A DNA stretch of 64,000 nt from Coptis chinensis. Lineage: Eukaryota > Streptophyta > Magnoliopsida > Ranunculales > Ranunculaceae. A model generated the notes under the pieces. That model searched no databases. It worked only from the letters and a program-made list of their open reading frames with translations, and was not told where the DNA came from. Of this stretch, positions 45,838 to 59,500 are shown piece by piece; the first letter of the stretch is position 1; each line of letters begins with the position of its first letter. The position numbers and the translations under genes were made by a program. The stretch spans positions 59,169,501 through 59,233,500 of the forward strand of contig CM027377.1 of the NCBI GenBank assembly GCA_015680905.1, written 5' to 3'.

Positions 45838-48202
45838 GATATCTTGAATGGAGACAACACTAGAATGGTTAAACCGAAGCCAGGCGACTCAACCAGGGCA
45901 AAAATAGAACAACTACAAGCTGATATGCAAAATCTTTTCTGCTCGAAAGAAGATGAGTGGTTGATATTGGGTGCAAGAATAGGGAAGAAAGTCCAGTAGA
46001 GCATACCACCTTGCTATGTAAGTTGTATGGAGGAAAACAAATATCTCTACAAGATCTAGCGGATGAGTTGCATATGTGCTGGCAAACTAGAGGCAAGACA
46101 AAGATAGAATCAATATCAAAATGGTTCTACAAGATGGGTTTCGAGAATGCAGATGAATATGAACATGTCAGAAAGAATGGACCTTGGATGATACAAGGGT
46201 TTATTATGTCCGTAAAGAAAGGGAAGTACATAGAGAATTTAGCTAAAGAACATAAGTTTGATTTGGTAGATTTTTGGGTTCAGATATATGGACTCCTGAG
46301 TAATCGGTTTAATGATGAGAATGTTAGTAAAGTGGGTTTAAGCCTCGGCAAAGTAAAGGAGGTTGACCTCTGTTGTTCATCAGAGTTCAAAAGACCGGTT
46401 GCAAGGGTTAGAGTTAGGATGGACATCAAAGAAAGATTGCTCAAGGGGATAGATCTTCGAACGGAACTGGGGGAAGTGTTTCCAGTAACTTTCAAATATG
46501 AAAAACTGGATATTTTTTGCTATTTTTGTGGATGTATCGGCCATGATATACATTACTGCACTCAACGAGAAAAATACAGTATGGACTTGCGAAAGTATGG
46601 TGGATCTCCCAAGGATATCAAGAATAACTTTTCCTTTATGATGAGAGCAAATGTGTTCTTTAATGGTGTTGCAAACACATGCCCTGCGTCAGTAACGATC
46701 TCAGGTACACCGCAAAAACCTCGATATGATCAAATTTCAGCAAGGAACAGAGGATCACCAGCGAAAAGGCACTAGCATGGGGCGGGGTTGCTGACAACAC
46801 CACCAAGGAATGCACGTGGCAATTGTCTCTGACGTCAGGCCTATGGTAACAAAGGAAAGAGAATCTAGTTTGACAGAGATCAGAATGGATATCTCAGAAA
46901 ACATGACAAATGCGCCAGTTACCGTTGGAGATTCAGTTATGGGGGGCCCAAGTCTCGCTGCTTCGGAACAACGGCTAGAGTGTTTGGACCAAGCCCAAGG
47001 GGAACAAGGCCTCTCAATGAGACTATTCCATGGACCTATTGCACAAGAGGTGGCCTTAGTTGTGTGGGGCCCAAAAAAATAGTAATTCGGGCAAGGACTT
47101 GGACTTGGTCAAGGCCTCCGGAGCGGATGATTTTGGCCTGACCCAAAGTGACACATCAGATTCTGGAAGGAATAAAACTGTAGGAGATTTGGGTTGTGCA
47201 TTTGTGGAGCTAGGAGACCTAGCTTTGGAGGGTGACTTCTTGGGAATACAAAAAAATCTTGTGGATGATCACGCCTCTCCGAACAACAAATTTTCTCCCC
47301 TTTCCAAGGTAATCATTCATTTTCTTGAGAACAACGAGACAAATGGGTCTAAACACACCTCTCTACTTTCTGGTTCTAAAAAACCAAGTTTTCGCTTCAT
47401 TGGGCTACCCACACGTGGAACGGGTTTCAAAACACTGGCTTCTCGAGGTGCAAAAAAGGTGGGTTTTAAAAGAAGCAAGATGACTGCTCAAGGGTTTTGT
47501 GTGGGAACAAAAAGGAAATTGCTCACAAGTATTGAAAAAGATCTAGTTACAATGGATGATGATGGGTGGGAGAGAAGCAGTATAAGGCTGGCTGAATACA
47601 AATCAAAGAAGGCTAAAAGAGACGCTGATGATATGAGGGCTAAAGGCTTGGGGCACTTGCTTATTCCAGAAGAATCCCCAATTATCTCTATCTCAAGTGA
47701 CACTATGGAATCTACTGAACCATCTCTTTCAAATCACTCTCTGGATTCCAGTGTCCCGTCAGAAGTCTCGGGACCAGATGTTCCAGAGGAGGAGATCCCA
47801 TCGGATGCTTTCTCTGAAGAGGAAGAAGATCCATTAGAAGAGACTGATTTAAACATGGTGGTGTACAATGATGAACTACAGGATGAGGTCTCGGTAGGAA
47901 ATGCTCCGTTGGATTTAGTACAAGGTAGTCCAGATGGGTTTGGTTATGATTCTGAAGATAACATTTCTCAGCCTCAGCCTCTTGCAATAGATGGCTAGAT
48001 AGTGGCGAGACGTCAAAATTTCAAGTGCAAGCAACAGAGTACTGGTGAATGTTCAAAAAAGCTAAGAGGCTCTAATATTGGCTATTGTGGTGATGAGAGC
48101 TCCAGTGGTGTAAGTGGAGAGTCAGCAAGCAGTGGAGGTCTGTGTGGTCCTCCTCCAGGGTTCGCGGTAGCTGTCCCTAAACAGCTGCCTCTTCAGAAAT
48201 GA
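45838..48202 (+). pseudogene. LINE ORF1 protein (DUF4283 + CCHC zinc knuckle)
   Basis: ORF1 of plant L1-type LINEs is an RNA-binding chaperone of the retrotransposition particle. It starts MDILNGDNTRMVKPKPGD at 45838. After a frameshift near 45980 it continues in a 272-residue frame with the DUF4283 signature (LADELHMCWQTRGKTKIESI, KMGFENADEYEHVRKNGPWM, IQGFIMSVKKG, VQIYGLLSNRFN). The CCHC_4 knuckle is at 46515-46560 (FCYFCGCIGHDIHYC). A stop at 46773 and two frame changes follow. A long acidic and serine-rich region (47060-47998) then leads past a TAG at 47996 to the end PPPGFAVAVPKQLPLQK with TGA at 48200-48202. That TGA overlaps the ORF2 start as ATGA. Confidence 0.8.
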
Positions 48203-51200
48203 TACACGTCTGGAATTGCCGGGGAATATGTTCCTCTACAGTAATTCAAAATCTAAATGATCTAGTAAGACAACACCAACCAGATATCATTTGCTTGTCA
48301 TAAACAAAAGTGGGGAGAGTAGGATTAGTATGTTAAGTAAAGTGATTAAATATGAAAACTTCTTCTGTGTTCCTGCTTCTGGGCTTCGAGGTGGTCTTGC
48401 TCTTTTCTGGAGAACGAGAGTCAATCTTGAAGTGCTGGGAGCTACAATAAATCAAATAACAGGTAAACTTTTTGAGTATAATAATAGTCTTACTCCTTGG
48501 TATTTCAGTTTTGTGTATGGTGAACCTAATGCTAATCTTAGGCATACATTTTGGACTGAGATTAGGGAAAGTGCGCCATTTATACCTGGTCTCTGGATTT
48601 TATTTGGTGACTTTAATGCTATAAGATCTCTGGATGAAAAAGTAAGGGGTAGGTCATTTTTTTACCAATTGCATGCTTGAGTTTAATAATCTGATAAATA
48701 ACCTGGGTTTGATTAATCTGGGTTATAAAGGCCCTAAGTTTACTTGGAACAACAATAGAAAGGTTAAAGATAATATTCTTGAAAGGCTAGATTGTGCTCT
48801 GGCTACTGCTGACTGGATGGATCTTTTTCCCAATATGGTTGTTAAAAATGTGGTCAATGCTACCTCGGACCACTTGTCTTTGATGATTAACCTAAAACCT
48901 AGGATGGAGACTGCTGATAAGCCCTTCAGACTCTATGATATGTGGCTTAAAGATGTTTCTTGTAAGCCTGTCATTGATCAGGCTTGGAATGTTGTAACAC
49001 ATGATTTTCCTGATTGGAAAGTAGTTCATAGGTTAAAATCGACTGAACAAAGTCTTAAAACTTGGAAGGTGTTTGGTAATATTTTTCATAATATAAAAAA
49101 AAAACCCAAAAAGATCTAGATAGAGTTCTTCAGAAGCCTTTCACTCCTCATATTTATGCAAAAGCTAAGCTGCTTAAAGTCAGGCTGTTTGATTGGTATG
49201 ACAAAGAGGAAGTTTTCTGGAAACAAAAGTCTAGCCAACACTGGTTCAAAGAGGGAGGTAGGAATACAAAAAAAAGTCATTTGTCTACTGTTTACAAGAG
49301 AAGGAAAAATAACATAGATAATAGATAAGATTAGGGATAATGAGGGTAACTAGAAGGAAGGTAGGCAGGAGGTGAGGATAGTTGTTAAAGAGTATTTTGA
49401 TGATATCTATGCTTCTGATAATCCTGCTAGTAATGATAATATTCTTAATTTGTTCTTTCATTGCATTACTGATAGAGAAAATAAGATTCTTATTGCTTGC
49501 CCCACTAGGGAGGATATCTTGGCATGTGGTGAAGAAGATGGGGGCTCTAAAATCCCCAGGACCTGATGGTTTTCAAGGCACTTTCTATCAACAGTGCTAA
49601 GATGTTATGGGTCCTTCTATTATTAACTGTGTTAGGATTTTTTTTAATCAAGGTTGCATAAATCCTAGCTTTAATGAAACTTTTATTGCTTTAATCCCTA
49701 AGATTTCTAATCCTGGCCATATGTCTAAGTTTAGATCTATTAGCTTATGTAACTTCTGTTATAAGATTATTGCTAAGATCCTTGCTAACAGACTTAAGGC
49801 TCACATAAATAAGATTGTCTCTCCTTTTCAAGGAGCCTTCATAAAAGGTAGAAATATAGGAGATAATATTGATCTTGCTATTGAAATTTCCTATAATATG
49901 AAACATATGAAAACTAAAAAAGGGTTTGTAGCCTTAAAAATGGATATAGCCAAAGCCTATGATAGAGTTGAATGGTCATTCATAGATAACCTTTTTCAAA
50001 AGCTGGGGTTTAGTGCTAAGTGGAGACTCCTCATCTCCCATTGCCTCTCTATTGTTTCTTACAAAGTGTTGTTGAATGGCTCTCCCCTTGAGAGTTTCAA
50101 TCCTGATAGAGGCCTTAGATAGGGAGATCATCTCTCCCCTTACCTGTTTATTCTTGTGTCTGAAGTTTTATCCAGAATGATTGCTAAGGCTGAGAGCAAT
50201 GGGGATATCCATGACATTAAGATCAGAAGGAATGCCCCCCTATCACTCATCTCTTATATATTGATGATCTTATCTTGTTCATTAAAGCCAATCTAGTTGA
50301 AAGTGGAAACCTTAAGAGCATCCTTGAGGAATACTGTGAAGCATCTGAACAAAAGATAAACTATGGTAAGTCAAGTATCTATTGTAGCAAAAATGTTCAT
50401 AATATGCATAAAAAGATTTTGAAAAGATTTTGGAAGATGAGATTTTTTGACAAAAAGGACAAGTATTTGGGGGTTCCTATTGTCCTTTCTCATAAAAAGA
50501 AATAGGACTTTGATTACTTAGTAGATAAAGTGCATAGTAAGATTAAGGGCTAGAGAGCAAAAGTCATTGCTCAAGCTGGTAGAACTACTCTCATACAAGT
50601 TGTAGCCCAGGCAACTCCTTTATATGCTATGACCACTTACAAGCTCCCTAGATCTACTTGTAAGAAGATGAATAAAGCCTACAGACACTTCTGGTGGCAT
50701 GGTACTGAAGATAGCAAAAGCATTCACACTATTGGGTGGGATGACTTATGTAAACCCAAGGCCTTGGGAGGCCTAGGGCTAAGGAAAGCTGGGGACATGA
50801 ACAAGGCAATGCTTGCTAAACTGGCTTGGAAAGCTATTAAGGATAATACCTCTATATGGGCTAAAAATTTCTTAGCTACCTATGGGAAGCATTGGATTGA
50901 CAGTAAAGCTGGCCCTCCTCGTAGGGCCTCTTGATTCTGGAAAGGTATTCATAGAACTGCCAGAGATATTCTCCCAGGGTTAATATGGAGCATTGGGAAG
51001 GGGGAAAAGGTGAATGTCATGAAACAACCTTGGATCCTCCTTAAGAATGCCCCTATTACTCTGGGGGAGATGATATTTGATAGACCAGACCTCGAGGACC
51101 TTAGAGTGAAGGACTTGATGCTAGGGGATGACAATGGTTGGGACTATCAAAAGGTGGACACTCTATTCTCACCAGATATAGCATCCTTTATAAAACAAGT

Positions 51201-52371
51201 GGTGATCAGACCCTCTAGTCTGGCAAGTGACACTGTCAGATGGGTGGGAACCAAGAATGACTTGCTATCTGTTAAGTCTTCTTATCAGTTTTTGAAAAGA
51301 GAGGAATGGCAAGGGGGCACCTCCTCCTTTAATTCCAAAACCATAAAGACTCTTTGGAGGACCCAGCTTACTGCTAGCAATCAGATTTTGTTATGGAAAA
51401 TGTATATGAACATTCTTCCTACAGGAGATTTGTTGGCTAGGAAAAACCTTAGGGGACTATACTTGTCCTTTTTGTTGGTCTGAACCTGAAGATCCCATTC
51501 ACATCTTTTTCCAATGTGAATAGATAAAGATAGTCTGGTTTGCCTCTGAGCTGGGAGCAAGAGTTGAAGAGAGGGCTGACAAGTCCATATGGGATTGGTT
51601 GGATGTTTTCCTTAACTGGAGTCAGACAAAAGACCCTGGTCTTGCAGAAAAGGGTCTACTAGCAGCTATCCTCTTGCAAGAGATATGGGAGACGAGGAAC
51701 AAAGCAAAGTTTGAGGGCAAAGCTCCTAACAGAGATAGTCTCTTGAGGAGAGCTTATGTCAAGTGGAATAGGGGTATCCAAGCTTTCAGTGAGAATCAGG
51801 GAGTGAATTTTTCTAACTCAACTTTCTCTGAAACATGGCTAGATGAAAATAACAACTCAATTTTCTCTTTGGTTGAAGTAAACACTATTGTAATTAATGG
51901 TGCTTATTGCAGAGCTACGAGGGCTGCTGCAGCAGGAGCCTTGGCATGGGATGGGGAAGGAAAGCTGGTGGGAGCAGCTACCTAAAAGTTTGAAGTTGGA
52001 AGTGCAAAGGAGGCAGAGATGGTGGCGTTAGAAGTTGCTGCCAAACTACCCAGGAGCACAGGAGAGATGTCTTGTCTGTTTGAGAGAGGCTGTAAACAAG
52101 TCATTTAGGAATTACAAAACTCTAGTGAAAAGAACTCTATAAACTGGAACTAGAACAGAAGTATGATCCTAGGCTTATGTAAGCCTTTAGTTTTTTCGAA
52201 GTATGATCCTGGGCTTATGCAAGCCTTTAGTTTTTTTGGCAGTTTCACTGGATTAGTAGACAATTTAATAGAAAAGCTCGTGACCTTGCAAAGTGGGCTT
52301 TCCATAACCAGGAAGTGAACTTTCTGCCTAGTTTTCTTTTGGATTGTAGTACTCTACCTTTAATATTCTAA
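48199..52371 (+). pseudogene. LINE ORF2 protein (endonuclease-RT-RNase H)
   Basis: ORF2 nicks target DNA and copies the element's RNA. Domains in order: apurinic-type endonuclease (MIHVWNCRGICSSTVIQNLN at 48199; RGGLALFWR; LFGDFNAIRSLDEK at 48600; ATSDHLSLM at 48858), a linker (SQHWFKEGG), reverse transcriptase (LIPKISNPGHMSKFRSISLC, FQGAFIKGRNIGDNIDLAIE, ALKMDIAKAYDRVEWSFIDN at 49930-49990, then YIDDLILFIKAN at 50255-50290), and zf-RVT (51340-51530, LWRTQLTASNQILLWKMYMN, then CPFCWSEPEDPIHIFFQCE). A C-terminal RNase H domain follows (AAAAGALAWDGEGKLVGAAT, AKEAEMVALEVAAKL, LAKWAFHNQEVNFLPSFLLD, ending TAA at 52369). Both catalytic Asp of YIDD remain, but at least eight stops or frameshifts inactivate the frame. 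Confidence 0.85.
52155..52245 (+). repeat. 46-bp tandem duplication in LINE RNase H region
   Basis: The block gaagtatgatcctaggctta + tgtaagcctttagtttttt is immediately repeated with two or three differences. Confidence 0.8.
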
Positions 52372-52406
52372 TGGTAAATATGACATGTTTCTATGGAAAA
52401 AAAAAT

Positions 52407-52420
<14 letters not shown>

Positions 52421-52485
<65 letters not shown>
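52421..52485. repeat. TA microsatellite after the LINE
   Basis: About 32 TA units directly after the A-rich tail of the LINE. A matching run follows the MITE at 52867-52917, so the MITE entered a longer TA tract. Confidence 0.95.
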
Positions 52486-52487
<2 letters not shown>

Positions 52488-52864
52488 GGTTCGTTTACAA
52501 CACTTTTTATACAACGTTTTATACAATACCCATTAAAAATATGAATTAAGCCTTGATTCCTTGTAGATATAATCTCCACACCATGGAGATCATCTCCACA
52601 AAAATTCAGCTCATTTGAAAATTCATAATCATGAGAAATATTGTTCTCAACCTATGAATTTTTATTAATGGTCCAGAAATATCGATTTTGTAACTTTTTT
52701 TTGGCAAACTTAGAAATGTTCAAAGGACCCAATTTTTTGTGGAGATCATATCCATGGTGAGAACATCTTATCTACAAAATATTAGCCCTTAAAACATCTT
52801 GAAGGGTCCAGTGGGAGGTATTGTATAAAACGTTGTATAAAAAGTGTTGTAAACGGAACCTACT

Positions 52865-52866
<2 letters not shown>
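52486..52866. mobile_element. MITE inserted in the TA tract
   Basis: Left end GGGGTTCGTTTACAACACTT; right end, inverted, GGTTCCGTTTACAACACTTT. The arms match for about 44 bp through 'tatacaacgttttatacaa'. TA repeats flank both sides, so a target duplication cannot be read. The interior has the palindromic words tctccacaccatggagatca and tttgtggagatcatatccat, with cagctcatttgaaa, shared with three fragments in SEC8 introns. Confidence 0.8.
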
Positions 52867-52920
<54 letters not shown>

Positions 52921-52949
52921 GTAATACTAGTATATTTTGAGGGAACTGA

Positions 52950-53052
52950 ATTTCAAATTTTAGTTTGCCAGTGGTATGGCAAATCTATAGTGGAAAACAC
53001 TGGCAAATCTTATATTTTCCCACTAGAGGTTTGCCAGTTACAAACAAACCCT
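52950..53052. mobile_element. Terminus related to the intron 6 element
   Basis: The words tttgccagtg, tatagtgg, aaaacactggcaaatcttat, attttcccactagaggtttg and ccagttacaaacaaaccct match, in reverse, the left terminus at 34485-34620. It is a lone end next to the TA tract, about 450 bp past the SEC8 stop codon. Confidence 0.65.
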
Positions 53053-53509
53053 ACTTTTTTTTTTTGGGTAAACCGTCTCGACTTTTGTTCGTCCATGACC
53101 CAACCTGTATATGAAATCACAACTTACAAATAAACTAACTTTAATTTGATCAACTCAAAATCCTTGCCCATCAAAAAATCTCCATTCCTCCACAACGATC
53201 ATCATATTTACAAAAGACGTAAATCTACCAAGATTAAAACAAAATAAAAAACAAAAAAAAAATGAAAGAATCAAAACACAAAAGAAAGAGCACTCAGTAG
53301 TTAGGTCGAAAAGACAAACAAGGAATTATACATATGAACATATACTACAACCACAACAACAAGACCTTCGACAGAAGCGAGAGATGGCTTCCAAAATAGA
53401 ACTCCTTACCCCACCACCCAGATCTTGCACTAGTTTGCACGCAATCTACATAAGTTGGGAATGTACATGTTCCCACATCCACATGAACTACTGTAGGATA
53501 ATTATCTTT

Positions 53510-56500
53510 CTAATGGGACAAAATTTCAGATACTCGCTTCTCTGCATCACCAGGGATCTCCCTCCCTGGGACCTGGACCTTTAGAAGACTAGAATACCTG
53601 TCAAACCAAGAAATTCATTCGTGTACGAATTAGTCCTGGAATGATGTAATAGAACAACATCGTTTGCACTGCCATGTTCTTTTATCAATTGATAAATCAA
53701 AATTGCATTACTTACTCTGCAGCAGTAAACAAGTATTCATGCTCCGTAATAAAGGCAAGCAGGGCCTGCAAGCAGAAAGATAACCTTGATCTTTAGAAGC
53801 AACATAAATTTTATGGATAACAGTCACAAGAGCACTTGAGATGATACTGCTTGCTGCATTTGGTGATTTAATTTGCATAATTCCTTCTTACATATGGATT
53901 TGATTACCATAATACTGTTCAAGAAAATATTCACCTCAAATGGCAAGTTCAGAAGTTCATAGTAGGTGCGGACACGATCTAATCTCTGTTGAACAGCTTC
54001 ACTGTTAATTGATGGGATAGCTGCTAGGGCCTGCAACATGCGAAGTTCAATAATGAAGTATGAGGACAGCTGCTAAACACACAAGCACGAAAAAACTGGA
54101 AAGCCTTAACATAATAATAGAAAAAGAAGATTTTGGGAATATCAAATAAATAAACAAAAAGAAGAACGGGAAGAGACATCAACTCCAGAAATAATCTCTG
54201 ATCACATTACCTATTACATATGGGAAACCAACAAAGCAAACATTTTTTTTCATTACATTAAACATTTTCCTATAACAGATCTAATTTCTGTAGCCAAACC
54301 TACTACTTGAAGTAGTACCAGCAAGGAGTATACCCTAAAATCCATTCTTTTATGGAAGAGGAAGAGAATAGAAAAGCAGGGTGGTTTTATATCAGGGAAA
54401 GAAAAATATAAACGCTTCATGTGAATGCTGTTGTTGACAAGTCACGTAAATTGTTCTTGGTACTTGTTCCCAAGACATGTTATTCATATGTTACCATTCC
54501 ATTAAGTCATCATTCAACAACCACTCAGAGAGTATATATCACAGCTCGGGGGATACTTTAAGGATTCCATGAGAGCTGTAACATGTCTATCATAGAAGTT
54601 TCATTTTCAAGGAAAACGAGAAAGTAATATTATCACAGAGACCATTCATGGATATCAGCATAAAAATACAGAGTGAACTCTACAAATAGCAGGTACCTGT
54701 TCCAATGCAATAGAGTTCCGACATATCTGCTGAACCCCAAAAAGATTGATAGATTTCATGTCAGCCAAAGCCTGGAAAATTTCAAATTTCCTCAGTGACA
54801 AGTAAATGATGTGGGAATAATCAATACATAAGTGTTCACAAATCTAAAGGCCTTACTTTAGGCTCTTGAGTGACACATGGCATTGATGTGCCTCAATTCG
54901 TATTCACACTTATTTTGGAATAATTACATTTCATCAAATTACAAGGGAAAATGACATTCGAGTGTTTGTTGAATTATATCCCATGCTAATGGGGTTAGAT
55001 ATTTATCTATTGCTCAAATCTGACTTTGCGTGAGATCAACCAAATTCCAGTGCAGAGTTATCAACAAAATTAGGTTGAAGGTAATGAGGAAAAAATTGTT
55101 TTATGTACAGAAAATAGGTCGATTAATCACCCAAAAAAGCTTAATTAAAAAAAAATGACAACGTAATAAAATATGGATTTAGGTGTGTTGAGAAGTTTAG
55201 TTTAGTCCCACGTGGGACATTGAAAGCCTTGTATGAAAGTATACAAATTTATGTGCCTCTCCACTCACCAGCAAACGTTGGATGTCCCAGTGTATGATAA
55301 AGTATCTAAGCAGGCTATTGTGTTTGGCCCAAAAGTCCTATTTAGTCCACGTCACCCAAGAATGTGTTGTCCATGTGTTAGACTCAATCCTGGAGCAGAC
55401 TCCTTGACGAATGATTTTGAGCATCTTAAGCACACCTCACAAGCTTTAAAATTTCGTGTATTACCCAGAAAGTAAGTCTACATGTATACAAACCTTTATT
55501 GATGCATTTGCGGCAATGCTACATATTCCACCAAATATATAATTCCGTTTTGTATCTGCAACAAAAGGTGCCATCTCCTCATCCCTTCGAGTTATCTATG
55601 GAACAACAATGAGAGAAGAAATCAAAAAAATTCATGCTTAAAGAGACCCACATCAAGATATACATTTACATGGTCAGGCTACGTTGACAACCCGAATTGA
55701 CACCTGTACCAGAAAGTGTACTTCCACTATAATTTATGGCTCATTTTTGGTAGATGACTAGATGTGATCTCCCCTGAATGGATACGAACTCCACAAAAAA
55801 TAAGCTCATTTAAATGTGTAACCTTGTCAAAAGTTGTGTTTAAGTTTGCAAACTTTCTAACGGTCTATTTTTTTTCAGTTTTGTAAAACACATTCGACAA
55901 GGCTAGAGATATTGAAATGAGCTGAATTTTTTTGAACATGATCAACATGGTAGGGGGTCATCTCCACCAAAAATCAGCCATTAAGTCATTGTGAAAGTGC
56001 ACCTTTTGGTAGGGGTGTCAACATAGCCTGACCGATTATATATATATAATTAGGAAGTGTCTGACACGACGAAATATCGAAAATTGAGGAAAATCACATA
56101 CAATATGTGTCCGACACGGACACATGGATGCGTGTCCAACACGGATTATTTTCAGTTGTAATTTCATCAAGCTAAATCAAAAGTAAGAACCAAAAAAAAA
56201 TTTGTAATAAAGAGTTCGGCTTCTAAAACAAGAAAGGAGATGCAACAAAGAGGAGGAATCAATTCCAGGAAAGTGCCATAACCAACAAACATACCATGGG
56301 TGATATATAAGCTATGTACAATATATTACATGTTGCATGCACAATATTATGTAAGAAGCCAGATCCTCTACAATTTGCACTTTTCGTGCATGCTGAGAAA
56401 CATATTAAACGTCCTATTTAAGTTGATTAAACCTTATGTATTTTCGGGGTAGAAGATGGCCATGTGGAAATTCAGTAGATTTTCCTTTATGAACTCCTTC

Positions 56501-59500
56501 AAAAATTTGGATCCTCCACAAATACCCATACAATCTAAGCCAGAGGGACCATGTTCAGGCAGACAACAACATGTACCTAAATGATCTAACATACGCAAAT
56601 ATAGTTCATGCAACCTGATATTGGAAACTCTTTGATAGGAACCATAAGTCCAGAATCGTATGGTGTTGAACATGTTCTATTTGAAATTTTTGAATGAATA
56701 ACTAATGCTTGGGATCTATCACTTTGGGAAATAGGACCATTACGAAGCAGATAACCCCAGTCAGTACGAGAGCCTAAAGATATAAACTAAATTTACCACG
56801 AAAACGTCAAGTTATAAGAAAAATTCTCATTACAGACATTCTAAGTTAACACAACTTCTAAATATTTCAAGTAAAAGAAGAAAAGGTGACCCCAGCACTT
56901 AATTTTCTAGGTGTACAAGGCTATTGCAGAAGTACCCAATCAAATAAAATTCTCATATTTGGTATAACATTTTGCTGGACCAACAGGAATCATCAAGGTT
57001 TAAGAAACTTAACTCCATGCTTTTTGGGATGGTTTTATGCACTCACAGCTACACTGTTTGTTGCAACTTACAAGCTACAATGGTTGAATGGCTTCCAAGA
57101 AATTAAAATTGACATGGCAACATCTTAAATAGAAAGTTACCCTAGATGCATTAACATGATATGTGACACAACTAAACAAGAGAACATAGTTTACTAGCAT
57201 ATTATTTATCAACTCTAGGTATGTTCCACAGGAGTGCGCTGTTAAAGTCTAGTACAATTGCCCAAAGTTTTTGGAGTCAGACTCTAACCTGTGCTGTAAG
57301 TGAAATAATGAAATCATCTGGCTCTTCTGCATCTTGATCTTCCACATATCCCCTACTGGTCATTTCCTGTTTATATTGAAAATACACAGTAGCTTTTGTT
57401 ATTGAACATCACCTAATTACATAAAAAAACAACCCCAGCACAGTACGAGAATGGTAAGTATATACTAAAAAGTTGCAAACCTGTATATGGAAAATTGTCT
57501 CCAACTGCATCTCTACACGTAGAACCTTGAGGCAATCAATTGCCAATCTTCTATATTCTTCAGCAAAAGAAGCCAGATCCCGAGTAGCTGCACTTGATGT
57601 CCGTGTATGACGATGACCTTTAGTTTGGCTCTCCTCTGCTTTATTTGATGATTTTAGGGATGTCTGTCCAAGCCTAAAATCATTGCATGAAAAAGTTCAC
57701 TTGTAAGTGATTGTGACAAAATCTGTTTATTCATCCAAAGATTTTGGTAAATATGATTCTTCTTTTATTTTTTCTTCAGGACCATTTAACCGCATCTGTT
57801 AAAACTTAAAACCCATAGTCATGTACTCATGCCATATGCACATTTAAGGATGAAAAGTAAAAATAAGTCAAATAGAACCAGTTTCCTAACAGAGTAAAGT
57901 TCTTCATGAAAGATCTTCTATTGAGTCCATTAGGGTGTTTCTGAATACAAATTTCAAGAAATGAATCAAAATCTGTTACTACTTCAGTACTACACCAGAA
58001 TTAAAATGACGCCATTGAGCTTTATTTATAAAATGCAGTTTTAAGTGGAAAAATGACAATTACAAATGATATCTTGTTGTAGGTTTTTCTTTTGAAGTTT
58101 CAAGTCATTGATCATTAATTTCTTTTTCCGTTTTCAAAATTCAGTATGCCATAAGCTCATCACCGGTCCACAAGTCAGATTTTGACAGATTTAGACTTTT
58201 GGAAAGCCGTGGCTGCCTGTCAAATGAGACCAACGATGAGCACCAAATTCTGAAAAACAAAAAGTCGTTTTTTGTCCTTAATGGGCACAGAGGTATGCCA
58301 AAATTTGCCCAAGGCATAGCCTTTGTGTTGAATGGGTACGGGTACGAGTGTCCGATTTGGACACGGATACGGCAATTTGGACATGGCAAGCTCTAAATAT
58401 CAAGACATGGGGACACGGCTAATATTTTATTATTATTTTTTTTATTAAAAATAATTATTTCCATCCTCAAAAAATAATTATTTCAATCCTTATTTAAAAA
58501 GCATAGTCTTAACAAGTATACTCTAAAAGCATAACTGGTCCATTTTAAAATCATGGGTTAGTTATAAACCTTTAAAGTGGGCCCAATAAAGAAGGCCCGG
58601 TTTGTAATTGTTGCGTAGTTTAAAAGTTAAAACAATGTTCTAAGTTTTTTTGCCCAATTTGCTGTCCAAATAAAAAGAAATATAAAGGCCCAATTAAACA
58701 TTTAAATTACAAGCCCAAATACCAATTAAAAAAGCCCGAAAACAAAACAATCCCGAGTCTTCTTCTCCAACAGTTCTGCCTCTCTTTCTCTCTAGTTCGA
58801 TCTGCTCTCTCTCTCTAGTTCAATCTGATCTCTCTTCTCCACTTCTGTTCTCTCTCTTCTCTACTTCTATTCTCTCAAGTTCGACCACGAATCTGTGTTG
58901 TATCGGAATTGGTGTCGGTGTCGGTACGACACGAAACGCGACATGACGAAAATATAGGCGTACCCATGCAACACAGCATAGCCTTCATGGGCATGTCAGT
59001 GTGTGCTGGGGAAGCGTGATAACTATCATGAATGCCAGAAAAATGGGTCACGCTATTGTATGTGTGATGTAACACTGACACATGCCAAAGGCATACTAAC
59101 TGCACAGACGTTTGCACAGAGGCACGCGACTGTCATGACTAGCGCACCAACGGCAATCGCTATTTCTTTTACATAAAAAAAAATGAAGAAAATCAACTTT
59201 CTACACCTGACGTGCGTGTTGTGTTTTACCACGATGAAGTGCCAAAATAGCAACATAAAAAGTTTGACTTCTCATAAAAACCCATACCTTTCTATAGAAT
59301 CTGCCACATACTCCAATGAATCGCTTAGGGATGCCAGCAAAATGAGCTTGTTATCATCACGAATTAGATTTTCCTGCACAAAAACACAGAAAAGAAAGGT
59401 AGATCACCAGCCAAACACGCTGTCCAAGGTCTTCTCATCAAATTACCTTTGCAAAATGATAATTTTAAATTGGTATAAGATTAAAAACATGTTGTGCTAA

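Larger units (their letters stand above)
45640..52418 (+). mobile_element. L1-type LINE, nearly full length, inactive
   Basis: This non-LTR retrotransposon has two reading frames and an A-rich 3' end (52399-52422) that runs into a TA microsatellite. Order: ORF1 with DUF4283 and a CCHC zinc knuckle, then ORF2 with endonuclease, reverse transcriptase, zf-RVT and RNase H. The 5' border is set loosely at the C-rich leader near 45640, upstream of the ORF1 start. Target duplications could not be identified because the 3' flank is TA repeat. Many frameshifts and stops show it no longer retrotransposes by itself. Confidence 0.9.

Noticed and set aside
45957..46775. Host zinc-knuckle protein
   Set aside because: DUF4283 plus CCHC next to endonuclease and reverse transcriptase is the ORF1 of the LINE.
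47060..47998. Stand-alone host gene for a 312-residue acidic protein
   Set aside because: It lies between the zinc knuckle and ORF2 of the LINE and is the usual variable C-terminal part of ORF1.
55200..55480. Possible solo LTR (tgttgagaagtttagtttag, cccacgtgggac)
   Set aside because: Resembles the start of some plant LTRs, but no matching end, duplication or second copy was seen.
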